In this document: one piece after another, positions 32,496-41,676 of the stretch
Numbering within the stretch: position 1 is the first letter of the stretch
Layout of the letters: every line of letters begins with the position of its first letter
Source of the DNA: Gellertiella hungarica
GTDB taxonomy: Bacteria > Pseudomonadota > Alphaproteobacteria > Rhizobiales > Rhizobiaceae
DNA length: 64,000 nucleotides
Assembly: GCF_014197145.1 (NCBI RefSeq)
Contig: NZ_JACIEZ010000004.1
Coordinates: 124,001-188,000, forward strand
Reading direction: 5' to 3'
The notes under the pieces: model-generated
The model's database searches: none
The model's input: only the letters and a program-made list of their open reading frames with translations
What the model was told of the DNA's origin: nothing
Translations under genes and position numbers: made by a program

Positions 32496-33425
32496 ATGCA
32501 AACAAAACCTTTCCGGATCGGTACCCGTGGCAGCCCACTGGCGCTGGCGCAGGCCTATGAAACCCGCGACCGGCTTATCGCCGCTCACGGGCTGCCTGCG
32601 GACCGGTTCGAGATCGTGGTCCTTTCCACCATGGGCGACCGCATCACGGACCGCTCCCTTTCGGAAATCGGTGGCAAGGGGCTTTTCACAGAAGAGCTTG
32701 AACAGCAGCTCCTTTCGGGGGATCTGGATTTCGCGGTTCATTCCTCAAAGGACATGCCCACGAAATTGCCGGACGGCCTGCACATCTCCGCCTATCTGCC
32801 GCGCGAGGATGCCCGTGATGCCTTTGTCGGCAGGACCGCCGCCCGGCTTATGGATCTGCCCGTGAATGCAACGGTCGGCTCCTCGTCCCTTCGGCGGCAG
32901 GCTCTGATTCGACGCCTGCGTCCGGACATCAACGTGATTACCTTTCGCGGCCTCGTCGATACGCGCCTGCGCAAGCTGGCGGAAGGTCAGGTCGATGCCA
33001 CCTTGCTCGCGCTTGCCGGCCTTCGGCGCCTGGGCAAGCAGGATGTGCCCACTGAAATTCTCGATCCCGAGGAGTTTCCGCCGGCCCCGGCTCAGGGGGC
33101 AATCTGCATCGAGAGCAGAATTGGCGACGGACGCGTTGACGCGCTCTTGGCGGCCATAAACGATCGCGCCACTTTCGATGCCGTCTCCTGCGAGAGAGCT
33201 TTCCTCTCCGCCCTTGATGGCTCTTGCCGCACACCGATAGCCGGCTACGCGATTGCCCGGAACGACCATATCCGTTTTTCGGGAATGATCCTTACGCCGG
33301 ATGGAAGCCGTTCGCACCGCGTTGAAGCCGAGGGCAAGCGCGGAGAAGCCGAACTGATCGGCATCAGAGCCGGAGAAGAAGTCCGCGCAAAGGCGGGAGC
33401 CGATTTCTTCTCGAGCTGGACCTGA
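32496..33425 (+). CDS. hemC: Porphobilinogen deaminase (hydroxymethylbilane synthase)
   Basis: Polymerises four porphobilinogens into hydroxymethylbilane in heme synthesis. The 309 residues have [14 protein letters not shown] at the start, the arginine-rich substrate region [17 protein letters not shown], and the Cys of [14 protein letters not shown] that carries the dipyrromethane cofactor. I use the ATG at 32496 ([13 protein letters not shown]), which aligns with the family start; an upstream in-frame ATG at 32439 would add 19 residues unlike the family. Confidence 0.97.
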   Translation: MQTKPFRIGTRGSPLALAQAYETRDRLIAAHGLPADRFEIVVLSTMGDRITDRSLSEIGGKGLFTEELEQQLLSGDLDFAVHSSKDMPTKLPDGLHISAYLPREDARDAFVGRTAARLMDLPVNATVGSSSLRRQALIRRLRPDINVITFRGLVDTRLRKLAEGQVDATLLALAGLRRLGKQDVPTEILDPEEFPPAPAQGAICIESRIGDGRVDALLAAINDRATFDAVSCERAFLSALDGSCRTPIAGYAIARNDHIRFSGMILTPDGSRSHRVEAEGKRGEAELIGIRAGEEVRAKAGADFFSSWT

Positions 33426-33429
33426 AGCC

Positions 33430-34152
33430 ATGCGGGTGGTCGTTACCCGCCCGGCTCCGTCAGCCGAGAAGACCGCTCGTCTCCTGGCGGCAATGGGCCA
33501 CGATGCCGCGATGCTGCCGCTCTTCCGGGCAGAACACCTCCCCCTTCTTCCAGCCCGATGGGCCGGTAGCCCGCCCGGCGGCTTTCTCTTCACCAGCGCC
33601 GAAGCCCTGCGATCCCTGTCGACCGCTGGCGGAATGCCCGAAGAGCTGAAAAACCTGCCAGTCTATGCGGTGGGAAAGGCAACCGCCGACAAGGCGCGGA
33701 CGGAAGGGTTTACAAGGGTGCATGTGGCATCGGGCTATGGCGCCGACCTCGCGGAACTGGTCGCCGCCGAACGCGACAGATACGACCAACCCCTGCTCTA
33801 TCTCGCTGGTGAACCGAGAAGCCCCGCACTTGAGGAGGGGCTGCGTCAAAAAGGCGTTGCATTCCATACGCTTGTCGCCTACCGCATGATACCGCTTGTC
33901 TACCGCAAGCCCGATATGGAAGGCGCACTCGGCAACGGAAATTGTGCCGTGCTCCTCTACTCGAAGGAAGCGTGCCACCGTTTTGTCAGCCTTTGCGAGG
34001 AAACCGGTTGCGCCGATCGGATCCGGGAAGTCGAGTTCTACTGCCTGAGCCCGGCAATCGCGGCAGGCCTGCCTGCTGAGGCATCCAAGAGAGCCCGGAC
34101 TGCATCGGAAACGACGGAAGAGGCCCTGCTTTCGCTGCTGCCTTCCCGTTGA
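33430..34152 (+). CDS. hemD: Uroporphyrinogen-III synthase
   Basis: Closes and rearranges hydroxymethylbilane to uroporphyrinogen III. The 240-residue protein has the two-domain layout of this poorly conserved family: start MRVVVTRPAPSAEKTARLLAAMGH, FTSAEALRSL, PVYAVGKATADKARTEGF, LLYLAGEPRSP and, near the end, YCLSPAIAAGL. It begins 4 bases after hemC, so the two are co-transcribed. The assignment rests on motif order plus context. Confidence 0.93.
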   Translation: MRVVVTRPAPSAEKTARLLAAMGHDAAMLPLFRAEHLPLLPARWAGSPPGGFLFTSAEALRSLSTAGGMPEELKNLPVYAVGKATADKARTEGFTRVHVASGYGADLAELVAAERDRYDQPLLYLAGEPRSPALEEGLRQKGVAFHTLVAYRMIPLVYRKPDMEGALGNGNCAVLLYSKEACHRFVSLCEETGCADRIREVEFYCLSPAIAAGLPAEASKRARTASETTEEALLSLLPSR

Positions 34153-34252
34153 GGAATGACGGAGGCAAACCGGGCTATTTCGCCAGCGGGCCTTTTCTTC
34201 GCCTGCCACAGCCTCTACTTTCCCTATGCGAAGCCAGAAATGAGGATGCCCC

Positions 34253-35410
34253 ATGGTTCAGGACAAATCTCCCGAAGATCAGCCGGAAGAAGGCAAGGAT
34301 ATCCTGGATCTGAAGGCGGAGCCCGCTCCATCGCCCGACTCGCCTGACATGTCGCCGGATGCCGGCCGCGAGAACGATACTTCGTCTGCAAGCGCCGCTT
34401 CGACCAGCGAGGCTCCGAATGCCGCTCCGGCTTCCCCGCCGCCACAGATCCAAAGACGACAGTCTACGCCCGCGATGATTGGTGCCGGAATCCTGGGCGG
34501 GTTGATTGCACTGGCGGCGGCAGGCAGCATGCAGTATGCGGGCTATCTTCCCTCGACCGCACCGAATAGCGAACAGCCGGACGCGGGTTCGGACATCGAG
34601 GCGCTTCGCGCCGAAATCGACGGATTGAAACAGCAGCTTGCCACCATACCGGCGGATATCGCGCCGACCGGCAAGCTGGAGGAGCGTATCGCAGCGCTGG
34701 AATCCAGGGCGTCTGACACTTCGGGCGGAGGAGACCTGACAGAGGTGACTGCACGCATCGCGGCGGTCGATGAACGGCTTGGCACACTTCAGCAGACCGC
34801 AACCCAGGGCGAAAGCGCAGCCAACCAGAAAATCGCAGACTTGACGACCCGACTGGAAGCTGCCGAAAAGACCCTCAGGGAAAAACCCGGCGAAGCGGCC
34901 GTATCACGGGCAATCGCCGCTGCATACCTCAAGGCTGCAGTGGACCGCGGCGACCCTTATCTGACCGAACTGGAGACCTTCGCCTCCCTCTCTCCGGATG
35001 ATCCCGCGATCGGTGACCTGCGCTCTCTGGCCGCCACCGGCGTCAAGTCGCGCGCCGACCTCCTGCACGACTTCGACGCCGTTGCAGGCGCAATCATGGA
35101 TGCTGCAAGCCAACCCGAGCCGGGTGAGGGTTTTGCGGACCGACTGTGGGCCAGCGCCCGCTCGCTCGTCAGCGTCCGCCCGGTGGGAAATGTGGAAGGC
35201 AACGATGCCGGTGCCGTGCTTGCCCGTCTGGAGGACAAGCTCAAGAACGGCGACCTCAAGGGTGCTTCGCTCGAGTGGGAAGCCCTGCCGGAAGCCGCGC
35301 GCAAGGTTTCCGAGGCCTTCAAGACAAATCTCGATGCGCGGGTGAAAGCCGACGAACTGACGCGCGGCATTGCAGAGCGCAGCAGAACCGCCGCCGTACA
35401 AGCAGGTTGA
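34253..35410 (+). CDS. Mic60/mitofilin-like inner membrane protein
   Basis: A 385-residue alphaproteobacterial mitofilin homologue. It has a disordered acidic/Pro-rich N-terminus (1-78), one membrane helix (about 79-102, MIGAGILGGLIALAAAGSMQ), a long coiled-coil region (about 115-215) and a C-terminal mitofilin-like helical domain (AAAYLKAAVDRGDPYLTELETF opens it; cut here at 20 residues: AAAYLKAAVDRGDPYLTELE). Homologues of mitochondrial Mic60 in alphaproteobacteria lie next to heme genes as here and shape intracytoplasmic or inner membranes. Most of it would be periplasmic. It precedes hemY by 9 bases. Confidence 0.82.
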   Translation: MVQDKSPEDQPEEGKDILDLKAEPAPSPDSPDMSPDAGRENDTSSASAASTSEAPNAAPASPPPQIQRRQSTPAMIGAGILGGLIALAAAGSMQYAGYLPSTAPNSEQPDAGSDIEALRAEIDGLKQQLATIPADIAPTGKLEERIAALESRASDTSGGGDLTEVTARIAAVDERLGTLQQTATQGESAANQKIADLTTRLEAAEKTLREKPGEAAVSRAIAAAYLKAAVDRGDPYLTELETFASLSPDDPAIGDLRSLAATGVKSRADLLHDFDAVAGAIMDAASQPEPGEGFADRLWASARSLVSVRPVGNVEGNDAGAVLARLEDKLKNGDLKGASLEWEALPEAARKVSEAFKTNLDARVKADELTRGIAERSRTAAVQAG

Positions 35411-35419
35411 GGTGACCCC

Positions 35420-36985
35420 ATGATCCGACTTCTCTCCTACGCTGTCGTCGTCCTCGGCCTTGCACTCGGGTTTTCCTGGCTGGCGGATCGCCCCGGGCAA
35501 ATGACGATCCTGTGGCAAAGCCAGAGGATAGAAATGAGCCTGATGGTCGCGGCAGCTCTGGTCGTTGCACTTGTGGGGCTTCTTCTCTTCGTCTGGTGGC
35601 TTGTGCGGCTGGTATGGACATCGCCGAAGGCCGCCAGCCGCTATTTCCGCGCACGCAAGCGGGACCGCGGCTATCAGGCGCTGTCGACCGGCCTTATCGC
35701 TGCCGGCGCGGGCAACGCACCGCTCGCTCTCAAGATGGCGGAGCGGACGCGCAGTCTGATCAGCGCCGATCAGGAGCCGTTGATCCATCTTCTCGAAGCC
35801 CAGGCATCTCTCATCAAGGGTGACCACGACGGCGCGAGACAGAAGTTCGAGGCGATGACCGAGGACCCCGAAACCCGCGAACTGGGCCTGCGCGGGTTGT
35901 TCATGGAGGCAAAGCGCGCCGGGGCAGACGAGGCCGCCGAACACTACGCAACACAGGCGGTGGAGCGCGCTCCTTACCTTCCCTGGGCGTCGCAGGCGGT
36001 TCTGGAATACCGTACCCGTGCAGGCGATTATGACAGGGCCCTCGACATCCTCGCCAAGCAAAGGGCATCCAACAGTACGGGTGGGCGAGACACAAGCCGC
36101 GAGAAGGCCGTGCTGCTCACGGCACGGGCGGGCGCGCGACTGGATTCCGACCCCAAGGCGGCACGGGAGGATGCCCTGCAAGCCCTCAAGCTTTCCCCCG
36201 CGCTGGTCCCAGCGGCGGTCATTGCAGCAAAGGCCTGGTTCCGCGAGGACAACCTTCGCCGCGGCAGTGCCGTTCTGGAGCAGGTGTGGAAACTGGAACC
36301 CCACCCGGAGATCGCCGAAATCTATGTGCGTGCCCGAAGCGGTGACAGCGCTCTCGACCGGCTCAAGCGCGCCGAGAGGCTGGAGAGCCTGAAGCCGGAC
36401 AACCCGGTCGGCCTCGCCGCGGTAGCACGCGCTGCCCTCGATGCACGGCTTTTCGAAAAGGCGCGGGAAAAGGCAGAGGCAGCGCTAACGCGCGATCCTC
36501 GCGAAGGCATCCTTCTTCTTCTGGCGGACATAGAAGAGGCAGAAACGGGTGATCAGGCCCGCGTGCGGCATTACCTTTCGGCAGCTCTGCGCGCGCCACG
36601 CGATCCGGCATGGATTGTCGATGGCCTCGTATCGGAACGGTGGCAACCGCTTTCACCAGTATCGGGAGAACTGGGAGCTTTCGTCTGGAAGGCTCCCTAC
36701 ACGCAGGGAGACGCTACCGTTGCACACCTCCTCGAGGACTTGCCGCCCCCGCCTCCGCCGGTGCAATCCCAGTCGCACGTCGAAGACATGCTTGAGCTCG
36801 ATGCTCCGCCCCCAATGACGGCAACGACATCCCCGCAGCCCGGAAGCGGCCTGACCGAGACGGCGGAACGACCGGAGCGTGACGCTACGGTTGTCCCCTT
36901 CTTCGGACACCCGCCGGATGATCCGGGCGTTCGGGACAGCTCCAAGGCAGCCGAGCCGGAGAAGAAACGCAAGCCGCTCTTCTGA
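35420..36985 (+). CDS. hemY: HemY-like membrane protein with TPR repeats
   Basis: A 521-residue protein with two membrane helices at the N-terminus (about 2-22 and 38-62) and a cytoplasmic or periplasmic helical domain rich in TPR-like units (ALKMAERTRSLI, LLEAQASLIKGDH and others). It matches the HemY_N family of Proteobacteria, tied to heme synthesis but distinct from Bacillus protoporphyrinogen oxidase HemY; its biochemical role is unclear. The C-terminus is a Pro-rich tail (PPPPPPVQSQSH, APPPMTATTSP). AGGTGA precedes the ATG, and the upstream Mic60 stop is 9 bases away. Confidence 0.88.
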   Translation: MIRLLSYAVVVLGLALGFSWLADRPGQMTILWQSQRIEMSLMVAAALVVALVGLLLFVWWLVRLVWTSPKAASRYFRARKRDRGYQALSTGLIAAGAGNAPLALKMAERTRSLISADQEPLIHLLEAQASLIKGDHDGARQKFEAMTEDPETRELGLRGLFMEAKRAGADEAAEHYATQAVERAPYLPWASQAVLEYRTRAGDYDRALDILAKQRASNSTGGRDTSREKAVLLTARAGARLDSDPKAAREDALQALKLSPALVPAAVIAAKAWFREDNLRRGSAVLEQVWKLEPHPEIAEIYVRARSGDSALDRLKRAERLESLKPDNPVGLAAVARAALDARLFEKAREKAEAALTRDPREGILLLLADIEEAETGDQARVRHYLSAALRAPRDPAWIVDGLVSERWQPLSPVSGELGAFVWKAPYTQGDATVAHLLEDLPPPPPPVQSQSHVEDMLELDAPPPMTATTSPQPGSGLTETAERPERDATVVPFFGHPPDDPGVRDSSKAAEPEKKRKPLF

Positions 36986-37010
36986 GCAAGCACGAAAGGA
37001 TGCCAGCTGC

Positions 37011-37496
37011 ATGTTTGAAAGGCTGCAGGAATTTCTCAAGACGCTGAAGGTCTCGCCAGACAGAACATCCTTCGATGCAGACGATCCGAGGCTTGCCGTC
37101 GCGGCACTTTGCATTCAGGTGATGGAGGCTGACGGCGTTGTCAGGGAAAGCGAGCAGGAGCAGCTGAGACACATACTCGCAGAGCAGTATGATCTCGAAG
37201 GCGGCGAACTTCAGGCCCTGATCGACGCGGGGCGGGAAGCCGGCAACGAAGCCGTGGACTATTATCGCTTCACCTCGGAACTCAAGCGCCATCTCGACGA
37301 AGAGCAGCGACGAAACCTCATTGGTCTTCTGTGGGACATGGTCTATGCTGACGGCGAACGCAGCGAAATGGAAGATCACGCGCTGTGGCGCATTGCCGAT
37401 CTCCTGGGCGTCTCCGGACGTGATCGGGTAGAAGAGCGGCAGAAGGCAGCGCTGCGCGCCGAACATGTCAGTCCAGATGAAATCAAGCCTCTCTGA
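37011..37496 (+). CDS. TerB family protein
   Basis: A 161-residue soluble, all-helical protein. The pattern LAVAALCIQVMEADGVVRESE and later LLWDMVYADGERSEMEDH, each quoted in part, with the two acidic ADG loops, is that of TerB-like (tellurite resistance B, PF05099) domains, which bind metal at such acidic positions. A role in tellurite resistance should not be assumed. AAAGGA lies 10 bases before the ATG. It is 25 bases after hemY, and its end overlaps the next gene by 32 bases. Confidence 0.8.
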   Translation: MFERLQEFLKTLKVSPDRTSFDADDPRLAVAALCIQVMEADGVVRESEQEQLRHILAEQYDLEGGELQALIDAGREAGNEAVDYYRFTSELKRHLDEEQRRNLIGLLWDMVYADGERSEMEDHALWRIADLLGVSGRDRVEERQKAALRAEHVSPDEIKPL

Positions 37497-38217
37497 GCGA
37501 CCGATCCGGCCCCTCCGCAAACCCGTCTTGATCGTCCTTCATCAGGAGCGCAGCAGCGCGGGGCGTGTCGGGCAGATGCTGATCGACAAGGGCTTCCCGC
37601 TCGACATCCGTCGTCCCGCTCTCGGAGACCCGCTGCCTGCGACGCTCGAACATCACGCAGGGGCCGTCATCTTCGGGGGCCCGATGAGCGCGAACGATCC
37701 CCTCGACTTCGTGAAGGCCGAGATCGACTGGATCAGCGTGCCTCTTCGGGAAAACAAGCCGTTCTTCGGGATATGCCTCGGCGCACAGATGCTGGTCCGC
37801 AATCTGGGTGGTGAGGTCAGGCCCCACGAGACCGGCATGACGGAGATAGGGTGGTATCCCATTCAACCAACATCGGCCGGCCGGGAACTGATCCACTGGC
37901 CCGAGCAGGTCTACCATTTTCATATGGAGGGATTCGATCTTCCCCGCAGCGCCGACCTTCTCGCCGAGGGCGCGCTCTATCCCAATCAGGCCTTCCGGTA
38001 CGGCCAGAACGCCTATGGCATACAGTTTCACGCGGAACTCACCCGTGCGATGATGCAGCGTTGGGTGGTTCACGGCGCCCACCGGTTCGAGCTTCCCAAT
38101 GCACAGGTCGGCCGCCAGCATCTTGAAGGCAGGCTGCTATACGACGCGCCGCTGAAAACATGGCTGTCAGGGTTCCTGGACCTGGTTTTCTTGCCGGATC
38201 AGGAGCGCCTTGCCTGA
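37465..38217 (+). CDS. Class I glutamine amidotransferase
   Basis: A 250-residue GMP-synthase-like class I glutamine amidotransferase. The nucleophile Cys is in FFGICLGAQML near residue 100, the oxyanion loop is FGGPMSAND, and the catalytic His with Glu is in YGIQFHAELT. The partner enzyme is unknown; stand-alone members hydrolyse gamma-glutamyl compounds. The start could be ATG 37465 or ATG 37477; neither has a ribosome site, and both lie inside the TerB gene, suggesting coupling. Its 3' end overlaps the convergent MFS gene by 19 bases. Confidence 0.85.
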   Translation: MSVQMKSSLSERPIRPLRKPVLIVLHQERSSAGRVGQMLIDKGFPLDIRRPALGDPLPATLEHHAGAVIFGGPMSANDPLDFVKAEIDWISVPLRENKPFFGICLGAQMLVRNLGGEVRPHETGMTEIGWYPIQPTSAGRELIHWPEQVYHFHMEGFDLPRSADLLAEGALYPNQAFRYGQNAYGIQFHAELTRAMMQRWVVHGAHRFELPNAQVGRQHLEGRLLYDAPLKTWLSGFLDLVFLPDQERLA

Positions 38218-39449
38218 TCGGGTGCATCGAGACTGTTGATCCTCCTGAGCTTCGGAAATCCGATAGCCCACAGCAGCGATACCGCCAGCGTCCCCACTCC
38301 GCCGATCACGACAGCAGGCACGGCACCAACGAGATGGGCCATGGTGCCTGCCCGGAACTCTCCCAGTTCGTTGGACGCACCCACGAAGACCATGTTGACC
38401 GCATTTACGCGCCCGCGCACCTCGTCCGGCGTCCAGAGCGTGATCAAGGTTTCCCGCACGTAGACCGACACCATATCCGCGCCGCCCATGACGAAAAGGG
38501 CAGCGACAGACAACCAGACATTCTGGGAGAAGCCGAAGACAACGGTGGCAATCCCGAAGAGCCCCACGCCTGCAAACATGAAATGCCCCGCACGGTGACG
38601 GATAGGATAAGCCGCGAGCAGGACAGCGACGAGAATGGCTCCGGCTCCGGGAGCCGCCCTCAGCAGCCCGAGCCCCCAGGGCCCGAGTGTCAGGATATCC
38701 CGGGCAAAGACCGGCATCAACGCAACAGCCCCTCCGAGGAGAACCGCAAACAGATCCAGTGAGATGGCACCCAGAACAACCTTCTCCGACGATATGAACC
38801 GGAAGCCGGCAAGAACCGTACTCCAGCTGCGGGCTTCTTCCGACCGGCGCTGCGCAGGCTTGGGGATTGTAAAGACGAGAAGCGCGGCAGCAGTCAGGAA
38901 GGCCAGGGCGACCGAATAGGCAACAGCGGCCGAAAGGCCATACAGCAATCCACCTGCCACGGGCCCGACAATGGCAGCGGTCTGCCAGGACGAGGAGTTC
39001 CAGGCGATGGCGTTGGCAAGGTCGCGTTCGGGTACAAGATTGGGCGCGAGCGATTGAACGGCAGGAGCCATGAAAGCCCGCTCGATTCCAAAGACCAGCA
39101 GAACGGCAAAGACCGGTATCGGTGCAAAGGCGCCCGCGAGCGTTATGGCCAGAAGGGCTGCAGCGCAGCCCGCGCTCATGACAAGGCAGATGGCAACGAT
39201 GGAGCGCCTGTTATAGCGGTCCGCGACAGATCCCGTGACAAGAAGAAGGATGAGCGAGGGGAGAAACTGTACAAGTCCGATCAGGCCGAGAAGAAGCGTG
39301 TTTCGCGTCTCGTCATACATCTGCCAGCCCACGGAGACGCTGACGATCTGTATGGCGAAGGAGGCCAGAAATCGCGCGACGAAGAAGCGGGCATAGGCGC
39401 CATGGCGAAAGGCCGCGAAACGGTCGGCCTGCTCTTCCGATAAGGTCAT
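38199..39449 (-). CDS. MFS exporter, EntS/MFS_3 type
   Basis: A 416-residue major facilitator transporter with about 12 membrane helices. It has the motif VTGSVADRYNRRSIV between helices 2 and 3 and the PAVQSLAPNLVPERDLANAIAW segment (quoted to LVPERD) seen in MFS_3 (enterobactin-exporter-like) proteins. The substrate is unknown. It is transcribed toward the amidotransferase, with 3' ends overlapping by 19 bases. Confidence 0.85.
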   Translation of the reverse strand: MTLSEEQADRFAAFRHGAYARFFVARFLASFAIQIVSVSVGWQMYDETRNTLLLGLIGLVQFLPSLILLLVTGSVADRYNRRSIVAICLVMSAGCAAALLAITLAGAFAPIPVFAVLLVFGIERAFMAPAVQSLAPNLVPERDLANAIAWNSSSWQTAAIVGPVAGGLLYGLSAAVAYSVALAFLTAAALLVFTIPKPAQRRSEEARSWSTVLAGFRFISSEKVVLGAISLDLFAVLLGGAVALMPVFARDILTLGPWGLGLLRAAPGAGAILVAVLLAAYPIRHRAGHFMFAGVGLFGIATVVFGFSQNVWLSVAALFVMGGADMVSVYVRETLITLWTPDEVRGRVNAVNMVFVGASNELGEFRAGTMAHLVGAVPAVVIGGVGTLAVSLLWAIGFPKLRRINSLDAPDQARRS

Positions 39450-39570
39450 GAATCGACTGCTTTCTCTTTGTTGCGCCCGTTAAACATGATTCTCGAAGGC
39501 TGCGGGAGCCCCACTTGCTCCTTCATTCGCCAATGACTACATGTCAGGCGACGGAACCTTGGAGACGTGC

Positions 39571-39876
39571 ATGTTTGCGCTTTTTTCGACGATTGACCTG
39601 GCCTTCAGCATCTACACGTGGATTCTGATCGCGAGCGCGATCTATTCCTGGCTCTATGCCTTCAATGTGGTCAACCCGCGAAATCAGGTCGTCGCCACCA
39701 TCGGCCAGTTCCTCTACGCGGTAACGGAGCCGGTTCTTGCACCCATCCGTCGCAGACTGCCGAACCTGAACGGGGTCGACATCTCGCCGATCATCCTGCT
39801 GCTTCTGATCTATTTCTTCCGTATCCTGATGTGGCAGACGATCTACCCGGCTGTTGCCGGCCCGTCGCTCGGGTGA
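39571..39876 (+). CDS. YggT family membrane protein
   Basis: A 101-residue protein with two membrane helices (about 4-28 and 72-95) around a loop with [20 protein letters not shown] and PIRRRLPN, the diagnostic YggT signature. The ATG at 39571 has GGAG 6 bases upstream and was preferred over one at 39541. YggT proteins have been linked to cell envelope or division-site functions, but the role is not settled. Its stop overlaps the GTG of the DUF167 gene. Confidence 0.92.
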   Translation: MFALFSTIDLAFSIYTWILIASAIYSWLYAFNVVNPRNQVVATIGQFLYAVTEPVLAPIRRRLPNLNGVDISPIILLLLIYFFRILMWQTIYPAVAGPSLG

Positions 39877-40187
39877 CGCTTCCCTTCTCTGTTTTCGAAG
39901 ATCATCTGCGCCTGTCGGTAAGGCTGACGCCATCCGGCGGGCGCGATGCGTTCGACGGCGTGGAAGTCGCCGCGGATGGCACCCTGTGGCTGAAGGCGCG
40001 GGTGTCGCAGCCACCGGAAGGCGGGAAGGCGAACAAGGCTCTCATAGCGCTTTTGTCGAAGACATTCAGGCTGCCCAAGTCGGCAATCACGCTGATGAGC
40101 GGGGAAACGGCCCGCAAAAAAATCCTCCGGATCGAAGCCGACCCGGAGGATTTCGAAATCACTTTCAAACGCTTGATGAACGACTGA
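39873..40187 (+). CDS. DUF167 (YggU) family protein
   Basis: A 104-residue DUF167 protein of unknown function. It shows [17 protein letters not shown], the core [20 protein letters not shown] (20 residues) and the ending [15 protein letters not shown] typical of the family. The GTG at 39873 overlaps the yggT stop by 4 bases. Its TGA abuts the ppa stop with no base between (TGATCA). The terminator for ppa lies inside its last 24 codons, and the A run of that terminator encodes part of ARKKIL. Confidence 0.9.
   Translation: MTLPFSVFEDHLRLSVRLTPSGGRDAFDGVEVAADGTLWLKARVSQPPEGGKANKALIALLSKTFRLPKSAITLMSGETARKKILRIEADPEDFEITFKRLMND
40116..40153 (-). terminator. ppa terminator embedded in the DUF167 coding sequence
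   Basis: AAATCCTCCGG (40120-40130) and CCGGAGGATTT (40143-40153) form a perfect 11-base stem. Read on the minus strand it is followed by seven T (complement of the A run 40116-40122). It lies 35 bases past the ppa stop and entirely within the convergent gene. Confidence 0.85.
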
Positions 40188-40724
40188 TCAGGCGTTCTTC
40201 GACTTGTAGCGCTCGACGGCTTCGGCAATCAGGCGCTGAGCCTCGTCGACGCCATGCCAGCCGAAGATCTTGACCCACTTGCCGGGCTCAAGATCCTTGT
40301 AGTGCTCGAAGAAGTGCTCGATCTGCTTCAGCGTGATCTCGGGAAGGTCCGTATAGTTGCGCACCTTCTCGTAACGCTTCGTCAGATGGTCTGCGGGCAC
40401 CGCAATGATCTTCTCGTCCTTGCCGGAGTTGTCTTCCATCATCATGACGCCGATCGGGCGCACATTGATGACACAGCCGGGCACGAGCGGGCGGGTGTTG
40501 CAGATGAGGACGTCAATCGGGTCACCGTCATCGGACAGCGTATGGGGCACGAAGCCGTAGTTACCCGGATAGGTCATCGGCGTGTACAGGAAGCGGTCCA
40601 CGACCAGCGTGCCAGCGTCCTTGTCCATTTCATACTTGATAGGATGGCCTCCGACCGGAACTTCAACGATTACGTTGACGTCGTGCGGAGGGTTCTTGCC
40701 GATGGAAATTGCGTCGATGCGCAT
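40188..40724 (-). CDS. ppa: Inorganic pyrophosphatase
   Basis: Soluble family I pyrophosphatase that drives biosynthetic reactions by hydrolysing pyrophosphate. The 178 residues have [10 protein letters not shown] with the active-site Lys/Glu, the motif DGDPIDVLI with three metal-binding Asp, the GYFGVP-like NYGFVPH, and the C-terminal [12 protein letters not shown]. The ATG at 40722-40724 has GGGGA upstream; another in-frame ATG 12 bases earlier is possible. Its stop abuts that of the DUF167 gene. Confidence 0.97.
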   Translation of the reverse strand: MRIDAISIGKNPPHDVNVIVEVPVGGHPIKYEMDKDAGTLVVDRFLYTPMTYPGNYGFVPHTLSDDGDPIDVLICNTRPLVPGCVINVRPIGVMMMEDNSGKDEKIIAVPADHLTKRYEKVRNYTDLPEITLKQIEHFFEHYKDLEPGKWVKIFGWHGVDEAQRLIAEAVERYKSKNA

Positions 40725-40928
40725 GTAGGTCCCCATGTGAATGTGCGGATGGCGAGGCAGATATAGAATTTCATGCCGCAACGCAACACGGCTTTCGGCC
40801 TATGGCCGGTTTGCCACCACCGCAGGATGTCTGAAGCGTATACCGGGAATGCCGCAGAGGCTTAAGGTCGTCCATACGAACTTTGCGAAGCACAGTTCGC
40901 ACGCCTGAAGAAGCGGAAACGAAGGCTG

Positions 40929-41435
40929 TCAGTTCCAGACGTAGCCGATTTTCTTCAGCGCATGGGTGTCGAAGGTTTCCATGCCTTCCGCAACATCCAT
41001 GCCCCCCTGGTTGCGGAAAAACCGGTCCGCGTGCTCGCTGTCCTCGAGGCACCACACCACCAGACCCTCACAACCCAGGGACTTTAAAAGCCTGCGGCAT
41101 TCGCCGAACAGCAAGCGACCCAGACCAATTCCCTGGTACTCGGGGCGCAGGTAGAGCTCATAGATTTCGCCCTCCTGGGGAAGGGCGCGCGCCCTGTTGA
41201 GGCCGAGCGTGGCATAGCCTGCCACGGCCCCCTGAACGTCGGCCACGAGGAGCGTTGCAGGCCCCTGCGTCGCCTTACGCCACCAGCCTTCGCCCCGGCG
41301 CTCGATCATGTCGCGCAAGGGGCGATGGGGGATGATACCGCTGTAGGTGTGCTGCCAGGATGCCCTGTGCGCCTCTGATATGGCGCGGGCATCGTGTGGT
41401 TCGGCCCGGCGAACATCGATCGATACGGTCTTCAT
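40929..41435 (-). CDS. GNAT family N-acetyltransferase
   Basis: A 168-residue GNAT acetyltransferase with the acetyl-CoA-binding motif LRPEYQGIGLGRLLFGECRR (20 residues, Q/RxxGxG/A core) and the N-terminal RRAEPHDARAISEAHRASW. The acceptor is unknown. The ATG at 41433-41435 was chosen since the family alignment starts there; there is no strong ribosome site. It stands between ppa and typA as a single gene. Confidence 0.85.
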   Translation of the reverse strand: MKTVSIDVRRAEPHDARAISEAHRASWQHTYSGIIPHRPLRDMIERRGEGWWRKATQGPATLLVADVQGAVAGYATLGLNRARALPQEGEIYELYLRPEYQGIGLGRLLFGECRRLLKSLGCEGLVVWCLEDSEHADRFFRNQGGMDVAEGMETFDTHALKKIGYVWN

Positions 41436-41567
41436 GACGCAACTCTGAACCCTGGCGGAAGCGAACCTGCCTTCATTGCGGGCCACTTCGGTTACACGAA
41501 AGCACGAAGCAGAGGTTAACGTTTTTTTAACCGGGCCGGCAAGCCGGATTTCACCCTGCGCACAAGC

Positions 41568-41597
41568 AAAAACCCCGCCGGCGATCCGACGGGGTTT
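41568..41597 (-). terminator. Rho-independent terminator of typA
   Basis: Arms AAACCCCGCCGG (41570-41581) and CCGACGGGGTTT (41586-41597) have one mismatch and loop CGAT. The minus-strand transcript continues with TTTTTGC. It lies 80 bases past the typA stop. Confidence 0.85.
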
Positions 41598-41676
41598 GAG
41601 CGGTAGATTATTCGCCCGTGTGCAAACAGGGCCTTTTCGCGGAATGGGCGAGTTTTCCCCACCCAATCGGAGCGCC

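Noticed and set aside
41520-41545. Plus-strand T run with nearby GGTTAA/TTAACC as a terminator
   Set aside because: The T run lies inside the repeat, not after it, and no plus-strand gene ends there.
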